DNA of 64,000 nucleotides from contig NZ_CP061035.1 of the NCBI RefSeq assembly GCF_016743815.1, positions 1,800,501-1,864,500 of the forward strand, in the 5' to 3' direction. Shown one piece after another: positions 45,401 to 55,050 of this stretch. Origin of the DNA: Sphingomonas aliaeris. Its GTDB lineage: Bacteria > Pseudomonadota > Alphaproteobacteria > Sphingomonadales > Sphingomonadaceae. A program made the position numbers and the translations under genes. The notes below the pieces were generated by a model, which saw only the letters and a program-made list of their open reading frames with translations, made no database searches and had not been told where the DNA came from. Numbering within the stretch: position 1 is the stretch's first letter; every line of letters begins with the position of its first letter.

Positions 45401-47696
45401 TCACCCGATCTCGCGGCGGAGCGCCTCGATCAGCCCCGGGACGGCGGTGAGCTTGGGTTCTTCCTCGTCCAGGATCGCCTTGAATGCGGCGTGTTTCACC
45501 ACGGCGACGCGGCCCGGTTTCAGACGCATCTTGGCGGGCAGGGTGGAGACGATGATGTCGATCATCCGTTCCGCGCCGTGCAGCCGGCCCCACAGATAGT
45601 CGTTCTCGCGGTAGGCGCGGCTGAAGAATGCACCGAACTTGTTGAAGCGGATGCCCTTCAACGTCGCCTCCGCGCCGCCGGGGCGGATCGAGCGGGCGTC
45701 GTCGGGGGCGATGCGGTCGACCTTGATCGGGTCGAATTCGTCGGTGCCTTCGCCTTGCAGCAGCGGCAGGGTCGCGACGTCGAAGAACGGGAAGCCGAGA
45801 TAGGTCAGGAGGATCGGCCGTCGCGTTTCGCGCGGCAGGCCGGCGAAAGCAGTCGCGAGGCGGGCGTCGGTCTCGGCGTCGAGCCGGGTCAGATCGAGTG
45901 ATTCTCCCAGCCGATCCAGCAACGGCCCGGCATCGCCGCGCAATTCGCGCACGTCGCGTTGCAGATGGGCATGCGCTTCGGTCCGCTTGACTTCCAGATA
46001 GGCCGCGAGCGATTCGTAGATCGCGTCGCGCATCCCGCCGAGATCGCCATGCCCTTCCTCCGCCTCCAATTCGGTCAGATGCCTGCCCAGCAGGCGCAGG
46101 CGGCGGATGCGGAAGGCGAGGTCGTAGGCGCGCAGGAAGTCGATCGTCTCCTTGCTCGCCCCGCCGGTGAAGCCGGAGCCGATCGCGTCCGACCCCGCGC
46201 GCGGCGACGGCGGCGGCGATATGATCGCGGATGCGGTACCAGCGGCCCGGACCCGGCTCGCCCCCGGCATGGTAGAGCAGGGCGGTGATGTTCTCGATCA
46301 CGCCGGCGACCTTCAAATGGCCGTAGGCGGCATAGCCATAGCCCGCCTTGGTCGCGGCGGCGTTCTGCGCGCGACGACGCCATCCCGCCAGCCGCGCTGT
46401 CGTCGGCGAATCGAGGAACAGGGTGTAGCCGAACAGGGATCCGACCTGAGCCTCGACCTCGCCGCGGATCGCGGTGGTGATGCCGCGCATGCGTTCGATC
46501 CGTGCTGAGCGTTCGGCGATCGCTTCCAGATTGTCGCGGATCGGCTGCTGGCGCGGCAATTCGCTGACCGCGCCCAGGATCGTCTGGAAGAAACTCGGCT
46601 TGTCGAGCGCGGCGTTGCCGAAGTGGATCTTCATCCCCGGCGACGGATCGATATAGATGAAGCGGCGGTCGATCTCGCGCCGGGCCGGGCGTTCGCGCAA
46701 GGCATCGATCGCCGGGCGGAAAGGCGCGTTGGCAAGGACCGATCCGTCGATCAGCACCGCCTTGTCGGCGACATTGGCGGCGAACTGGCGCGGCAGGATG
46801 CGTTTCAGGAACGCCGCGCGGCCGGGCCATTCCGCGTCCCGCGTCTCCAGCACGGTGTCGAGTTCGCCGACCGTGAAGGGCGGGAAGGCGCCGGGGAAAC
46901 TGCTTGTCGCCCGCCCGGCGAAGGTCAGTTCGGCATGGTCGGCGAGCGTCTCGCACGGCGTGCCGTGATCGGTGAACGGCACGACGATGCGATGTTCGGT
47001 CTCCATCACCTCGGCAGGCGAGTGGAGTTGCAGCCGTTCGGGATGGCCGCGGAAATCGGTGACGGTGACGAACAGATCGAGCGGCTGGCCCGAGGGGAGC
47101 AGGCGCGGGCCTTTCGGACCCGTCGCCATCGCCTCCAGCGCATCGAGGATCAGGCCGGTGAAGCGTTCTCCGCCGAACGGGGGTTCGAACCAGCGCGAGC
47201 GGACGAAGTGGGACAGTTTCCGCCGCACTTCCTCGCGCGTTTCGGGATCGACCGTCTCGTCGACCTTGCCGCCCTCGCGCCCCGCCGCCATCCACGCGAT
47301 CGGGATCGCCCATGCCTTGGACATGCGCGATTGCGGCGCGGCGTCCTTGTCGATCAACGCCTCGACATCGGCAGAATCGAGCCAGAGCTGCGTCAGGGGT
47401 TCGAGGCTCTGCCCGGTCGCGATCGCCTGCGCCAGGAACACGCCGTTCAGCCCGCCCGCGCTCGCCCCCGCGATGATATCGACCAGCACGCGCAGGCGCA
47501 GGCCGGTATCGTCCTGTATTTCCTGCAACAGGGCGCGATAGACCGCCTGGCTGCCGCTGGCGGGCGGGGTATCGGACAGGAAGGCCTCGCTTGCGCGGGC
47601 GAGACGCCAGATCTCCTTGGAGATACCGTGCATGTAGACGGCGAGGCTGATGCCGCCATAGCAGACCAGAGCGAGACGGAGTTCCTTTTCCCGCAT
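45401..47696 (-). CDS. Patatin-like phospholipase (one apparent frameshift)
   Basis: The protein has about 765 residues once joined. The N-half is a patatin domain with an early GGxS-like LVCYGGISLAVYMHG, the nucleophile Ser in IIAGASAGGLNGVFL and the catalytic Asp in LIDGSVLANAPF. The C-half (SGFTGGASKETIDFLRAYDLAFRIRRLRLL and later AAFKAILDEEEPKL) belongs to the same family of patatin-related proteins with a long C-terminal domain. The frame breaks near 46196-46206, at a GC-repeat tract. The total length also needs one base removed or two added. Confidence 0.87.
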
Positions 47697-47790
47697 TGTC
47701 AGCAGCCTCTACCCGTCCCGGTTGCGCCCCGCTTCGGGGGTCCCTCTTCTCCAGTATAGGAGGATTGGCCGACAGTCCGTCCCGATCCGT

Positions 47791-48498
47791 TCACGCCGCC
47801 TCCAGCACCGCCCAGATCGGCAAGTGATCGGACGCCTTGCGCGATGCGGCGCTTTGATGCGCGCCCGCGTCCAGCACCTTGAAGTCACGCGAGACCATGA
47901 TCCGGTCGAGCCGCGCGACCGGGCGGCGGACGTGGAAGCTCGGGCCAGTGGTGGCGAAATCATAGTCCTTGCCGAAATCGCGCAGGCATCCGCTGCCCGC
48001 GCTCCATTCGTTGAGGTCGCCCATCATCACGGTCGGATGCCGTGTCGCGCAGGCGTCGACATGCGTGGTGATCGCTTGTGCCTGACGTCGCCGCCATAGG
48101 CCGGACAGGTCGAGATGCATGCCGACGATACGCACCGGAACGCCGTTCGCGCGGACATCCGCCATCACCGCGCCGCGTGGTTCCAGCGCGGGCAGGTGGA
48201 TCGCCTCGCTGTCCATCACCACCGCGTCCTTGCGGACGAGCAGGACGTTGCCGTGCCAGCCCATCGACCCGGCATTGACGCCGAACGGGATCGCCTTCCA
48301 CGGGGAATGCTCCTCCAGCGTATGGACGGGAATGACGCAGGCCTTCGCCCCGAAGCGTCGGTCGGCCTCCTGAAGCGCGACCACGTCGGCGTCGATTTCG
48401 CGCAGGACTTCCAGAATACGCATCGGATCGCGACGGCGATCGAGCCCGATACCCTTGTGGATGTTGTAGCTGGCGACCTTTATCTGGTGTGCGATCAT
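47791..48498 (-). CDS. Endonuclease/exonuclease/phosphatase-family hydrolase
   Basis: The 235-residue protein has the EEP fold: VASYNIHKGIGLDRRRDP, metal-ligand Glu in VVALQEADRRFG, IVGMHLDLSGLWRRRQA, Asp and Asn in VMMGDLNEWSAGSG, and the catalytic SDHLPIWA at the end. Family members cleave DNA, RNA or phosphoester lipids; substrate unknown. ATG 48498. It ends 94 bases before the patatin gene starts. Confidence 0.9.
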   Translation of the reverse strand: MIAHQIKVASYNIHKGIGLDRRRDPMRILEVLREIDADVVALQEADRRFGAKACVIPVHTLEEHSPWKAIPFGVNAGSMGWHGNVLLVRKDAVVMDSEAIHLPALEPRGAVMADVRANGVPVRIVGMHLDLSGLWRRRQAQAITTHVDACATRHPTVMMGDLNEWSAGSGCLRDFGKDYDFATTGPSFHVRRPVARLDRIMVSRDFKVLDAGAHQSAASRKASDHLPIWAVLEAA

Positions 48499-48585
48499 CG
48501 GGAGCGGTAACGCCGATCGAGGGAGATTGTGCCGGGGGCGGAACCGAATCCCGCGGCGGTGGCGGTTTCGCGGAGACGAAAGAAG

Positions 48586-48661
48586 TGGTGCCGGTTGCAG
48601 GAATCGAACCCGCGACATCCAGTTTACAAAACTGGCGCTCTACCAACTGAGCTAAACCGGC
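48586..48661 (-). tRNA. tRNA-Thr (UGU), CCA encoded
   Basis: The minus strand folds as a full cloverleaf: acceptor GCCGGTT/AACCGGC, D arm GCTC/GAGC, anticodon stem CCAGT/ACTGG with loop TTTGTAA (anticodon TGT), T arm GCGGG/CCTGC with TTCGATT, discriminator A, then CCA. It reads ACA codons, and ACG by wobble. Confidence 0.97.
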
Positions 48662-48683
48662 CCGGGTGCGGCGCTCTTTTGCG

Positions 48684-49544
48684 TCAGGTTACGCCGAAGG
48701 TCCAGCCCTCGGTGCGGGCAATTTCATCCGTCATGGCGGGGGGATGCCACAAGTCCGCACGATCGGCATTGGCGCGGAGCCATGCGGCGGTCAGGATCGC
48801 GTCGCTGCTGTGATCGTCGATCGGGCCATTGCCGGGCACGGGCAGGCTGCCGATCGTGGTGAGCGCGGCGTTTAGATCGGCGATGGTCCGCATCTTGGTG
48901 CGGCCCTTCGACCGACCGGCGCCCAGCGCAGCGATGCTGGTGTAGATTTCCACGATCAGCGATCCCCCGGTCGGGCGATCGAACGGCCAGATCGGGACGC
49001 GGCCGGCAAGCTGGTGGAGCACACGCATGCCCGTCAGGCTCGACTTGCCGACCTGCGCCGCGCCGACCAGGTTGAAGCTGCTATAGGGGTTGAGGCCCTG
49101 AGCACGCTGCGCCTGTTCGGTGGCGCGCAGCCGCCCGTGGCGTTCGAAGAACTCGCCCTTGCGCCCGCCATGATGCCGGAAGTGGCGCGATGCCTCGACA
49201 TGGTCGACGAACGAGGTTGCCGACAGATGCGCGTCGTCGGCGCAGATCCGATCGACCAGTGCCCAGAGTGCGCGGGCGTCGGGCGGACTGTCGGCCCAGC
49301 CCGGAAAGAAGGCGCCTGTGTCGGCGAACGGCAGGGACGGGCCGAGATCCAGGCCGACGAGCGTATCGGCCGGCATGTCGTGGAGCAGCCAGTCGAGCGC
49401 GGCGTGTCGCGCCCAGCCTTCCGTCGGCAGGATAAGCGTGGGTGCGTCGACGCCGGTATCGCATATCGCGACCGCAATCCCCTTCTGCCGCGCGCCCACC
49501 GCGCCGGACCAGTCGATCGCGGCGAATTGCCTGAAACGGGTCAT
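48684..49544 (-). CDS. Uncharacterised protein with RNase H-like (DUF429-type) pattern
   Basis: The 286-residue protein begins FRQFAAIDWSGAVGARQKGIAVAICD, with an acidic residue followed by Ser-Gly as in DUF429/RNase H-fold proteins. Further acids lie in LVGLDLGPSLPFAD and at the end in GPIDDHSSDAILTAAWLRA, matching the usual third acidic position. No other domain. A nuclease role is a fold-level guess. ATG 49544. The frame upstream to 49712 looks non-coding. Confidence 0.7.
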   Translation of the reverse strand: MTRFRQFAAIDWSGAVGARQKGIAVAICDTGVDAPTLILPTEGWARHAALDWLLHDMPADTLVGLDLGPSLPFADTGAFFPGWADSPPDARALWALVDRICADDAHLSATSFVDHVEASRHFRHHGGRKGEFFERHGRLRATEQAQRAQGLNPYSSFNLVGAAQVGKSSLTGMRVLHQLAGRVPIWPFDRPTGGSLIVEIYTSIAALGAGRSKGRTKMRTIADLNAALTTIGSLPVPGNGPIDDHSSDAILTAAWLRANADRADLWHPPAMTDEIARTEGWTFGVT

Positions 49545-50048
49545 CGCGTTCTGCCGGCCGGCCGTTGCCGCTTCCGCGACCAACCATGACGTTGCAGCCG
49601 GCTGGGTTGGATCCGAACGACCGGGGGCAATGCGATGCCGATCATCGGGCGGAATGTGGCAAAGGACGTCGGACTCCGGAGCATGCGGTCGGTTTGAGCG
49701 CGTATCTACCATCGGCGGATCGTCCGGGTCTAATCTCTCTTATAATAGGATCGGCCGCCACCAATCCGGCTTGGCCCGATCACGTTCGATGGCAATTTTC
49801 CGACACATGCGCTGAAGAATTAAGATAACGATGATAAGTTTAATGATGTTTTCAAATTAGATCAGGCTTTTTCAAGATAGATAAGTCTTAGTCCAAACCT
49901 GCAAATTCTGATATGCGTCCATTGATTAAGTGGCACAATATTGTTTGATGTCAATATGATTTTTCCAAAGATTTGCCGATATACTGATAATTTACCACAT
50001 TTTTACCATTGATATCTAGATGGTGACATTCCCGCACTGGAGTTCATC
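49545..50048. promoter_or_regulatory. Promoter region of the TonB receptor, strikingly AT-rich
   Basis: Of these 504 bases, about 49815-50040 is far richer in A and T than the rest of the window. It holds several direct and inverted short motifs, including GATAACGATGATAAG near 49823 and CACAATATTG near 49935. No ORF is supported. A regulator-binding or foreign origin is possible. The half nearer 49545 is GC-rich and non-coding. Confidence 0.5.
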
Positions 50049-52526
50049 ATGAAGCGCTTCTCCCTAATCGTCTCGATCTCGTACCTCGCCCTCTCTGCGC
50101 CGGCACTGGCGAAGGCGGTTTCGGCCGACGAGCCGGCGAACGTCGCGCAGTCGGACGAGCAGTCCGCCAACGCGAAACCCAAGGCGTTCACGACCGGAGT
50201 GGCGAAGGGTCGCGACATGTTCGACACGGCGATCTCGGCCAGCACGCTGGACGACACCGACATCCAGAAGATTTCCGCGGTATCGGTGGCAGAGATCATC
50301 GGCAACATTCCGGGCATCCGGTCCGAAGGGTCCGGCACGGACGGCTTTTCCGCCATTTCGATCCGCGGCCTGCCGCTCGCGGCGGATGGGGCGAAATTCC
50401 TGCAGCTGCAGGAAGACGGCCTGCCGGTCCTCGAATTTGGCGATATTCATTTCGCGTCGTCGGACGCGTTCCTGCGCCCGGACCTGAGTCTGTCGCAGAT
50501 CCAGACGATCCGCGGCGGATCGGCGTCGACCTTCGCATCCAACGCGCCGGGTGGCGTGGTCAACTTCCTGTCCAAGACAGGCGAGGTCGAGGGCGGCTCG
50601 ATCATGGCCAGCGCCGGCCTGGACCACGACCGGTATCGCATGGACTTCAACTATGGCGGTCGCATCGCCGCGGACTGGCGCTTCAACGTCGGTGGCTTCT
50701 ACCGCGAGGGCGAAGGCCCGCGCGCGGTCGGGTTCAACGCCTTCAAGGGCGGACAGATCAAAGCGAACCTAACGCGCGAATTCGCCGGCGGGGGGTATAT
50801 CCGCCTGTACGGCAAGTATCTGAACGACCGCCAGCCCACCTATGCGATGTTTCCGATCGGAGTGACCGGTACGAACGGTTCGCCGAATTATGCCAATCTG
50901 CCCGGGTTGGATGTCCGGCGTGACTCCACGATGTCGCAATTCAACACGTCCTTTCCGATGCTCGACCAGGATAATCGGGTGACGACCGCCAGCGGGCGTA
51001 ACGGCATCCGCGCGGTGTCCAGCGCAGTGGGACTTGAAGCGCAGTTCGAGGTCGACGAATGGTCGGTGACCGAGCGGTTTCGGTTCTCGGCGAACTCGGG
51101 TGAGTTCAATCAGGTTGCTACCATGGCGATCGCGCCGGCAAACGTCTTTCGAGGCACCGGCAACCTAACCTATGCCAACGGTCCGAAGACCGGTCAGGCC
51201 GTCAGCGCAGACACGTTGATGATCCTGGGGCTGTCGATTAATGCGAAACTCAACGATCTGGGAACAGTGACCAACGACGTGCGCGCAAGCCGGGGCTGGG
51301 ACGTCGGTTCTGGGACGCTGACCACGAGCGGGGGCGTGTATTATTCCTCGCAGGACATCGACATGTTCTGGAGCTTCACGACCACGGTACAGGATGTCGC
51401 CGCGAATGGCGCGTCTTCATTCGTCAATATCGCGACGCCGGATGGCGCGATCACGCAGAACGGCGTCCTGGCCTACACGCTTCAGGCGCCACAGAATTAT
51501 CACGAGCGGTTCGACGTCAATTACCGGGTCATCGCGCCTTATGCGTCATTGAATTACAAGCTCGGCAAACTGGCGATCGGCGGCAGCCTCCGTCTCGATA
51601 CCGGCAAGGTGACGGGGCGCCTCTATGGGGCCGATCTCGGCGGCGGCCGTAACGGCTATGCAGTGGTCGATATGAACGGCGACGGCGTGATCCAGCCGAC
51701 CGAACGACAGGTCGCGACGCTACCGCTGAGCCAGCCGGGCAACGTCAATTACGACTATGACTATCTGTCCTACTCGCTCAGCGCCAATTACCGCTTCGCG
51801 GACTCGCTATCGACGTTCGTCCGGTACAGCCGTGGCGCGCGTGCGGGCGCGGATCGCCTGTTCTTCTCGCCCTCGCACGATCCGATCGGGGGCGGTCTGA
51901 CCGATCCGAAAACCGCTTTCGGTTACGTCAAGCAAGCCGAAGCGGGCGTCAAGATCCGCTCCAGCGACTTCTCGGCCTATGCGACCGGCTTCTGGGCATC
52001 GACCAGCGATCGGAATTTCCAGATCTCGACTGACGCCAACGGCGCGTCGATCGTCGTGCCGATCGACCGCTCGTACACTGCAAAGGGCGTCGAGTTGGAG
52101 GGCGCGTGGCACAACGGGCCGTTCAGCCTGACGCTCAACGGCACCTACACGCGCGCGAAGATCGACAAGGACGTGCTGGATGCGACGCTGAACGGAAACC
52201 GGCCACGGCACCAGGCGAACTTCTTCTTCGCCGCGCGGCCGCAGCTCGAATCCGGGGCGGTGACGATTGGGACGCTGGTGAACGGCACGACGAGCAGCTT
52301 CGCGCAGGACGGCAACATGCTCAAGCAGCCCGGCTATGTCATCGTCAGTCCGTACGTTCAGTATCGCATCGACGCCCGCACGCGTTTGTCGCTGAACGCG
52401 TTCAACGTGCTCGACAAGATCGCGCTCATCTCGGTTTCTGCCCCCACCGTTCCGGCGAGCGGCATCACCGAGGCACAGGCGCTCAACGGCCGAACTATCT
52501 CGGCATCGTTGCGCTTCGACTTCTGA
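50049..52526 (+). CDS. TonB-dependent outer-membrane receptor
   Basis: The 825-residue protein has a signal peptide (MKRFSLIVSISYLALSAPALA), a plug domain from about residue 55 to 175 (VAEIIGNIPGIRSEGSGTDGFSAISIRGLP, FASNAPGGVVNFLSKTG) and a 22-strand barrel ending in Phe (SASLRFDF). It imports a ligand across the outer membrane using TonB energy. The ligand is unknown: no transporter or enzyme genes are adjacent. A TonB box is not obvious; residues around 45-50 (KAFTTGV) may serve. Confidence 0.93.
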   Translation: MKRFSLIVSISYLALSAPALAKAVSADEPANVAQSDEQSANAKPKAFTTGVAKGRDMFDTAISASTLDDTDIQKISAVSVAEIIGNIPGIRSEGSGTDGFSAISIRGLPLAADGAKFLQLQEDGLPVLEFGDIHFASSDAFLRPDLSLSQIQTIRGGSASTFASNAPGGVVNFLSKTGEVEGGSIMASAGLDHDRYRMDFNYGGRIAADWRFNVGGFYREGEGPRAVGFNAFKGGQIKANLTREFAGGGYIRLYGKYLNDRQPTYAMFPIGVTGTNGSPNYANLPGLDVRRDSTMSQFNTSFPMLDQDNRVTTASGRNGIRAVSSAVGLEAQFEVDEWSVTERFRFSANSGEFNQVATMAIAPANVFRGTGNLTYANGPKTGQAVSADTLMILGLSINAKLNDLGTVTNDVRASRGWDVGSGTLTTSGGVYYSSQDIDMFWSFTTTVQDVAANGASSFVNIATPDGAITQNGVLAYTLQAPQNYHERFDVNYRVIAPYASLNYKLGKLAIGGSLRLDTGKVTGRLYGADLGGGRNGYAVVDMNGDGVIQPTERQVATLPLSQPGNVNYDYDYLSYSLSANYRFADSLSTFVRYSRGARAGADRLFFSPSHDPIGGGLTDPKTAFGYVKQAEAGVKIRSSDFSAYATGFWASTSDRNFQISTDANGASIVVPIDRSYTAKGVELEGAWHNGPFSLTLNGTYTRAKIDKDVLDATLNGNRPRHQANFFFAARPQLESGAVTIGTLVNGTTSSFAQDGNMLKQPGYVIVSPYVQYRIDARTRLSLNAFNVLDKIALISVSAPTVPASGITEAQALNGRTISASLRFDF

Positions 52527-52572
52527 AACCTGGCGGCCGGTGGCGCGAGCCGCCGGTCACCGAAATACCATC

Positions 52573-52603
52573 GCCTCCCCGGTTCGCGCCGGGGAGGCTT
52601 TTT
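52573..52603 (+). terminator. Rho-independent terminator after the TonB receptor gene
   Basis: GCCTCCCCGG pairs with CCGGGGAGGC around TTCGCG, followed by TTTTT. It lies 47 bases past the receptor stop. With convergent rarA ending at 52616, it may serve both directions. Confidence 0.9.
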
Positions 52604-52615
52604 CGTCGGTATCGC

Positions 52616-53931
52616 TCAGCGGCGCATCTCGTCCCTTAGCTTCTGCCAGTAATCCAGTCGCTTCCCGATCTCGCGTTCGAAACCGCGCTCGACCGGTTCG
52701 TAGAAGGTCTGCGGCTCCATCCCCTCGGGCCAGTAATCGTGCCCTGAAAAGCCATCCGCCATATCGTGGTCGTAGCCATAGCCTTTGCCATAGCCGATGT
52801 CCTTCATCAGCTTGGTCGGGGCATTCAGGATGTTGTCCGGGGGGCTCAGCGATCCGGTTTCCTTCGCCGACCGCCATGCCGCCTTCTGCGCCTTGTACCC
52901 GGCATTCGATTTGGGTGCCGTGGCGAGATACAGGCATGCCTGCGCGATCGCGAGTTCCCCTCCGGCGAGCCCAGAAAGTCGTACGTGTCCTTCGCCGCGA
53001 TACACTGCACCAGCGCGTTGGGGTCGGCGAGGCCGATATCCTCGACCGCCGCGCGCGTCAGCCGCCGCAGGACGAACAAGGGTTCCTCGCCCGCGGTCAG
53101 CATTCGCGCGAGATAATAAAGCGCGGCCTGCGGATCGCTGCCGCGGATCGATTTGTGCAGCGCGCTGATCAAATTGTAATGACCCTCGCGATCCTTGTCA
53201 TACACCGCGACGCGGCGTTGCAGGAACGCGGACAGGCCGGCGGGATCGAGCGGTTCGGGCAGGTCGACGGAGAACAGGGTTTCCGCCTGGTTGAGCAGGA
53301 ACCGGCCGTCGCCGTCGGCCTGTGCGACCATCGCGTCGCGGGCTTCCGGGGTCAGGGGCAGGGGGCGACCCTCCGTATCCTCCGCACGATCGAGCAATTT
53401 GGTGAGCGCGGCGGCATCGAGGCGGTGCAGGATCAGCACCTGTGCGCGGCTGAGCACGGCGGCGTTCAGTTCGAAGCTGGGATTCTCCGTCGTCGCGCCG
53501 ACAAGCGTGACGGTGCCATCCTCGACATAGGGCAGGAAGCCGTCCTGCTGCGCGCGGTTGAAGCGGTGGATTTCGTCCACGAACAACAGGGTCCGCTTGC
53601 CGATCCGGGCATGATCGCGCGCCTCGGCAAACGCCTTTTTCAGGTCCGCCACGCCCGAGAACACCGCCGAGATCGCGACGAAGCGCAGGTCGACCGCATC
53701 GGCGAGCAGCCGCGCGATCGTCGTCTTGCCGGTGCCGGGCGGGCCCCACAGGATCATCGAGGATAGTCGCCCCGCGGCGACCATCCGGCCGATCGCGCCT
53801 TCCGGTCCGGTAATGTGATCCTGCCCGACCACCTCGGAAAGCGTGCGCGGCCGCAGCCGGTCGGCAAGGGGCGCGTTTTCCGGAGCAGCCTCGCGGGCGG
53901 GCGGATCGAAAGATGCGAACAGGTCGGCCAT
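52616..53931 (-). CDS. rarA: Recombination factor RarA (MgsA; one apparent frameshift)
   Basis: RarA is a clamp-loader-like AAA+ ATPase that acts at stalled forks. It begins with the flap-like RLRPRTLSEVVGQDHITG, Walker A GPPGTGKTTIARLL, Walker B LLFVDEIHRFN and sensor 1 LVGATTENPSFELNAAVLSR. The frame breaks at the C4 run 52957-52960; adding one base joins DFLGSPEG to ELAIAQACLYLATAPKSNAGYKA, the conserved C-terminal tetramer domain. The repaired length is 438 residues, normal. ATG 53931; the open frame above (to 54261) is non-coding. Confidence 0.92.
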
Positions 53932-54049
53932 TGTCGCGCAAGATAGGCGGTGGAGGCTGGCACGACCAGTGCTTGGCTGTCCGCCTCCGCCACGCTGACA
54001 TCCACCGTCCATCGGGATTTCATTCGATCGACCCCTTGCGGAAAACAAT

Positions 54050-54082
54050 CTGAGATATATCTTAGACCCATCTAGAAGATAT
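54050..54082 (+). promoter_or_regulatory. Overlapping palindromes before padR
   Basis: CTGAGATATATCTTAG (54050-54065) is a palindrome with one mismatch. A second inverted pair, ATATCTT (54057-54063) and AAGATAT (54076-54082), overlaps it. PadR-family regulators bind such inverted repeats, so this is a candidate autoregulatory operator. It is 13 bases before the ATG at 54095. Confidence 0.5.
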
Positions 54083-54094
54083 AAGGACATTGGA

Positions 54095-54715
54095 ATGATA
54101 GTTTTCGAAAGAGGTGACCGCGGTGGCCACAAAAGGCACGGCATGCATCGCGGTGGTGGTGGTGGCGGTGGCTTTGGCGGACGGGGTGGTCTCTCCTTCC
54201 GGTGGGGCGGCGGTGACGAGGATCGCCCCGGTGGACGTGGTCCCGGCCGCGGGCGTCGCATGTTCGACGGTGGCGAGTTGCGGCTCGTCCTGCTCGGGCT
54301 GATCGCGGAGCAACCCCGCCACGGCTACGACCTGATCCGCGAGATCGAGGCCCGTACCGGCGGCGCCTATGCGCCGAGCCCCGGGGTCGTCTATCCGACG
54401 ATCACGATGCTGGACGACATGGGCATGATCGAGGAGCGCAAGGCCGAGGGCGCGAAGAAGCAGTTCGCGGTCACCAGCGCTGGCGAAGCGTTGCTGGCCG
54501 AGCGCGCGGACGAGGTCGCGGCATTGTTCGCGCGGCTTGCGGAGGTGGGTGCGGAACGGCAGCGGACCGATGGCGGGCCGATCCGGCGCGCGATGGGCAA
54601 TCTCCGCCAGGTCTTGCACCAGCGGCTGAACGAAGACGATATGGACGCCGACCGGCTGCATGAAGTCGCCGCGTTGCTGGACGAGGTCGCACAGAAGATC
54701 GAGCGTTTGAAATGA
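54095..54715 (+). CDS. PadR-family regulator with Gly-rich N-terminal extension
   Basis: The 206-residue protein has the PadR winged helix at about residues 55-135: GGELRLVLLGLIAEQPRHGYDLIREIE, AYAPSPGVVYPTITMLDDMGMIEERKAEGAKKQFAVTSAGE. A C-terminal dimerisation helix follows (HEVAALLDEVAQKIERL). The first 50 residues (GGGGGGGFGGRGGLSFRWGGG, HKRHGMHRG) are Gly/Arg/His-rich and could bind metal or nucleic acid. Its stop overlaps the DUF2218 start. Confidence 0.9.
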   Translation: MIVFERGDRGGHKRHGMHRGGGGGGGFGGRGGLSFRWGGGDEDRPGGRGPGRGRRMFDGGELRLVLLGLIAEQPRHGYDLIREIEARTGGAYAPSPGVVYPTITMLDDMGMIEERKAEGAKKQFAVTSAGEALLAERADEVAALFARLAEVGAERQRTDGGPIRRAMGNLRQVLHQRLNEDDMDADRLHEVAALLDEVAQKIERLK

Positions 54716-55041
54716 GCGAGGATATGGAAAAAACCACATCGACCGCAATCGTCCCGACGGCCAGTGCGAGCAAATACCTGCAACAGGTGTGCAAGCACTG
54801 GGAGCATAATTTGTCGGTGGAATTCACCGCCGATCACGGCACCGTCGCGTTTCCGAAGGATGCGCGCGGGGCGGATTGGCCGGGCGATGCCCTGGTCACG
54901 TTCGACGCCGGGGCGGATGCGTTGACAGTGAAGATCGAGGCGTCGGCCGAGGGGCAGCTGGAGGCGTTGAAGGATGCCGTCGCGCGGCATGTCGACCGCT
55001 TCGCCTTTCGCGAGGCGCCCCTCACATACGACTGGCGCTAG
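54712..55041 (+). CDS. DUF2218 protein
   Basis: The 109-residue protein fits DUF2218: ASKYLQQVCKHWEHNLSVEFTADHGTVAF, then ALTVKIEASAEGQLEALKDAVARHVDRFAFREAPLTYDWR (key residues HW.HK, RFAFRE.L.Y.W). DUF2218 is frequently found with PadR-type regulators and siderophore-interacting proteins. A four-base overlap with padR implies co-translation. Function unknown; iron or oxidative stress is a family-level hint. Confidence 0.88.
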   Translation: MSEDMEKTTSTAIVPTASASKYLQQVCKHWEHNLSVEFTADHGTVAFPKDARGADWPGDALVTFDAGADALTVKIEASAEGQLEALKDAVARHVDRFAFREAPLTYDWR

Positions 55042-55050
55042 CGCCGGCGT

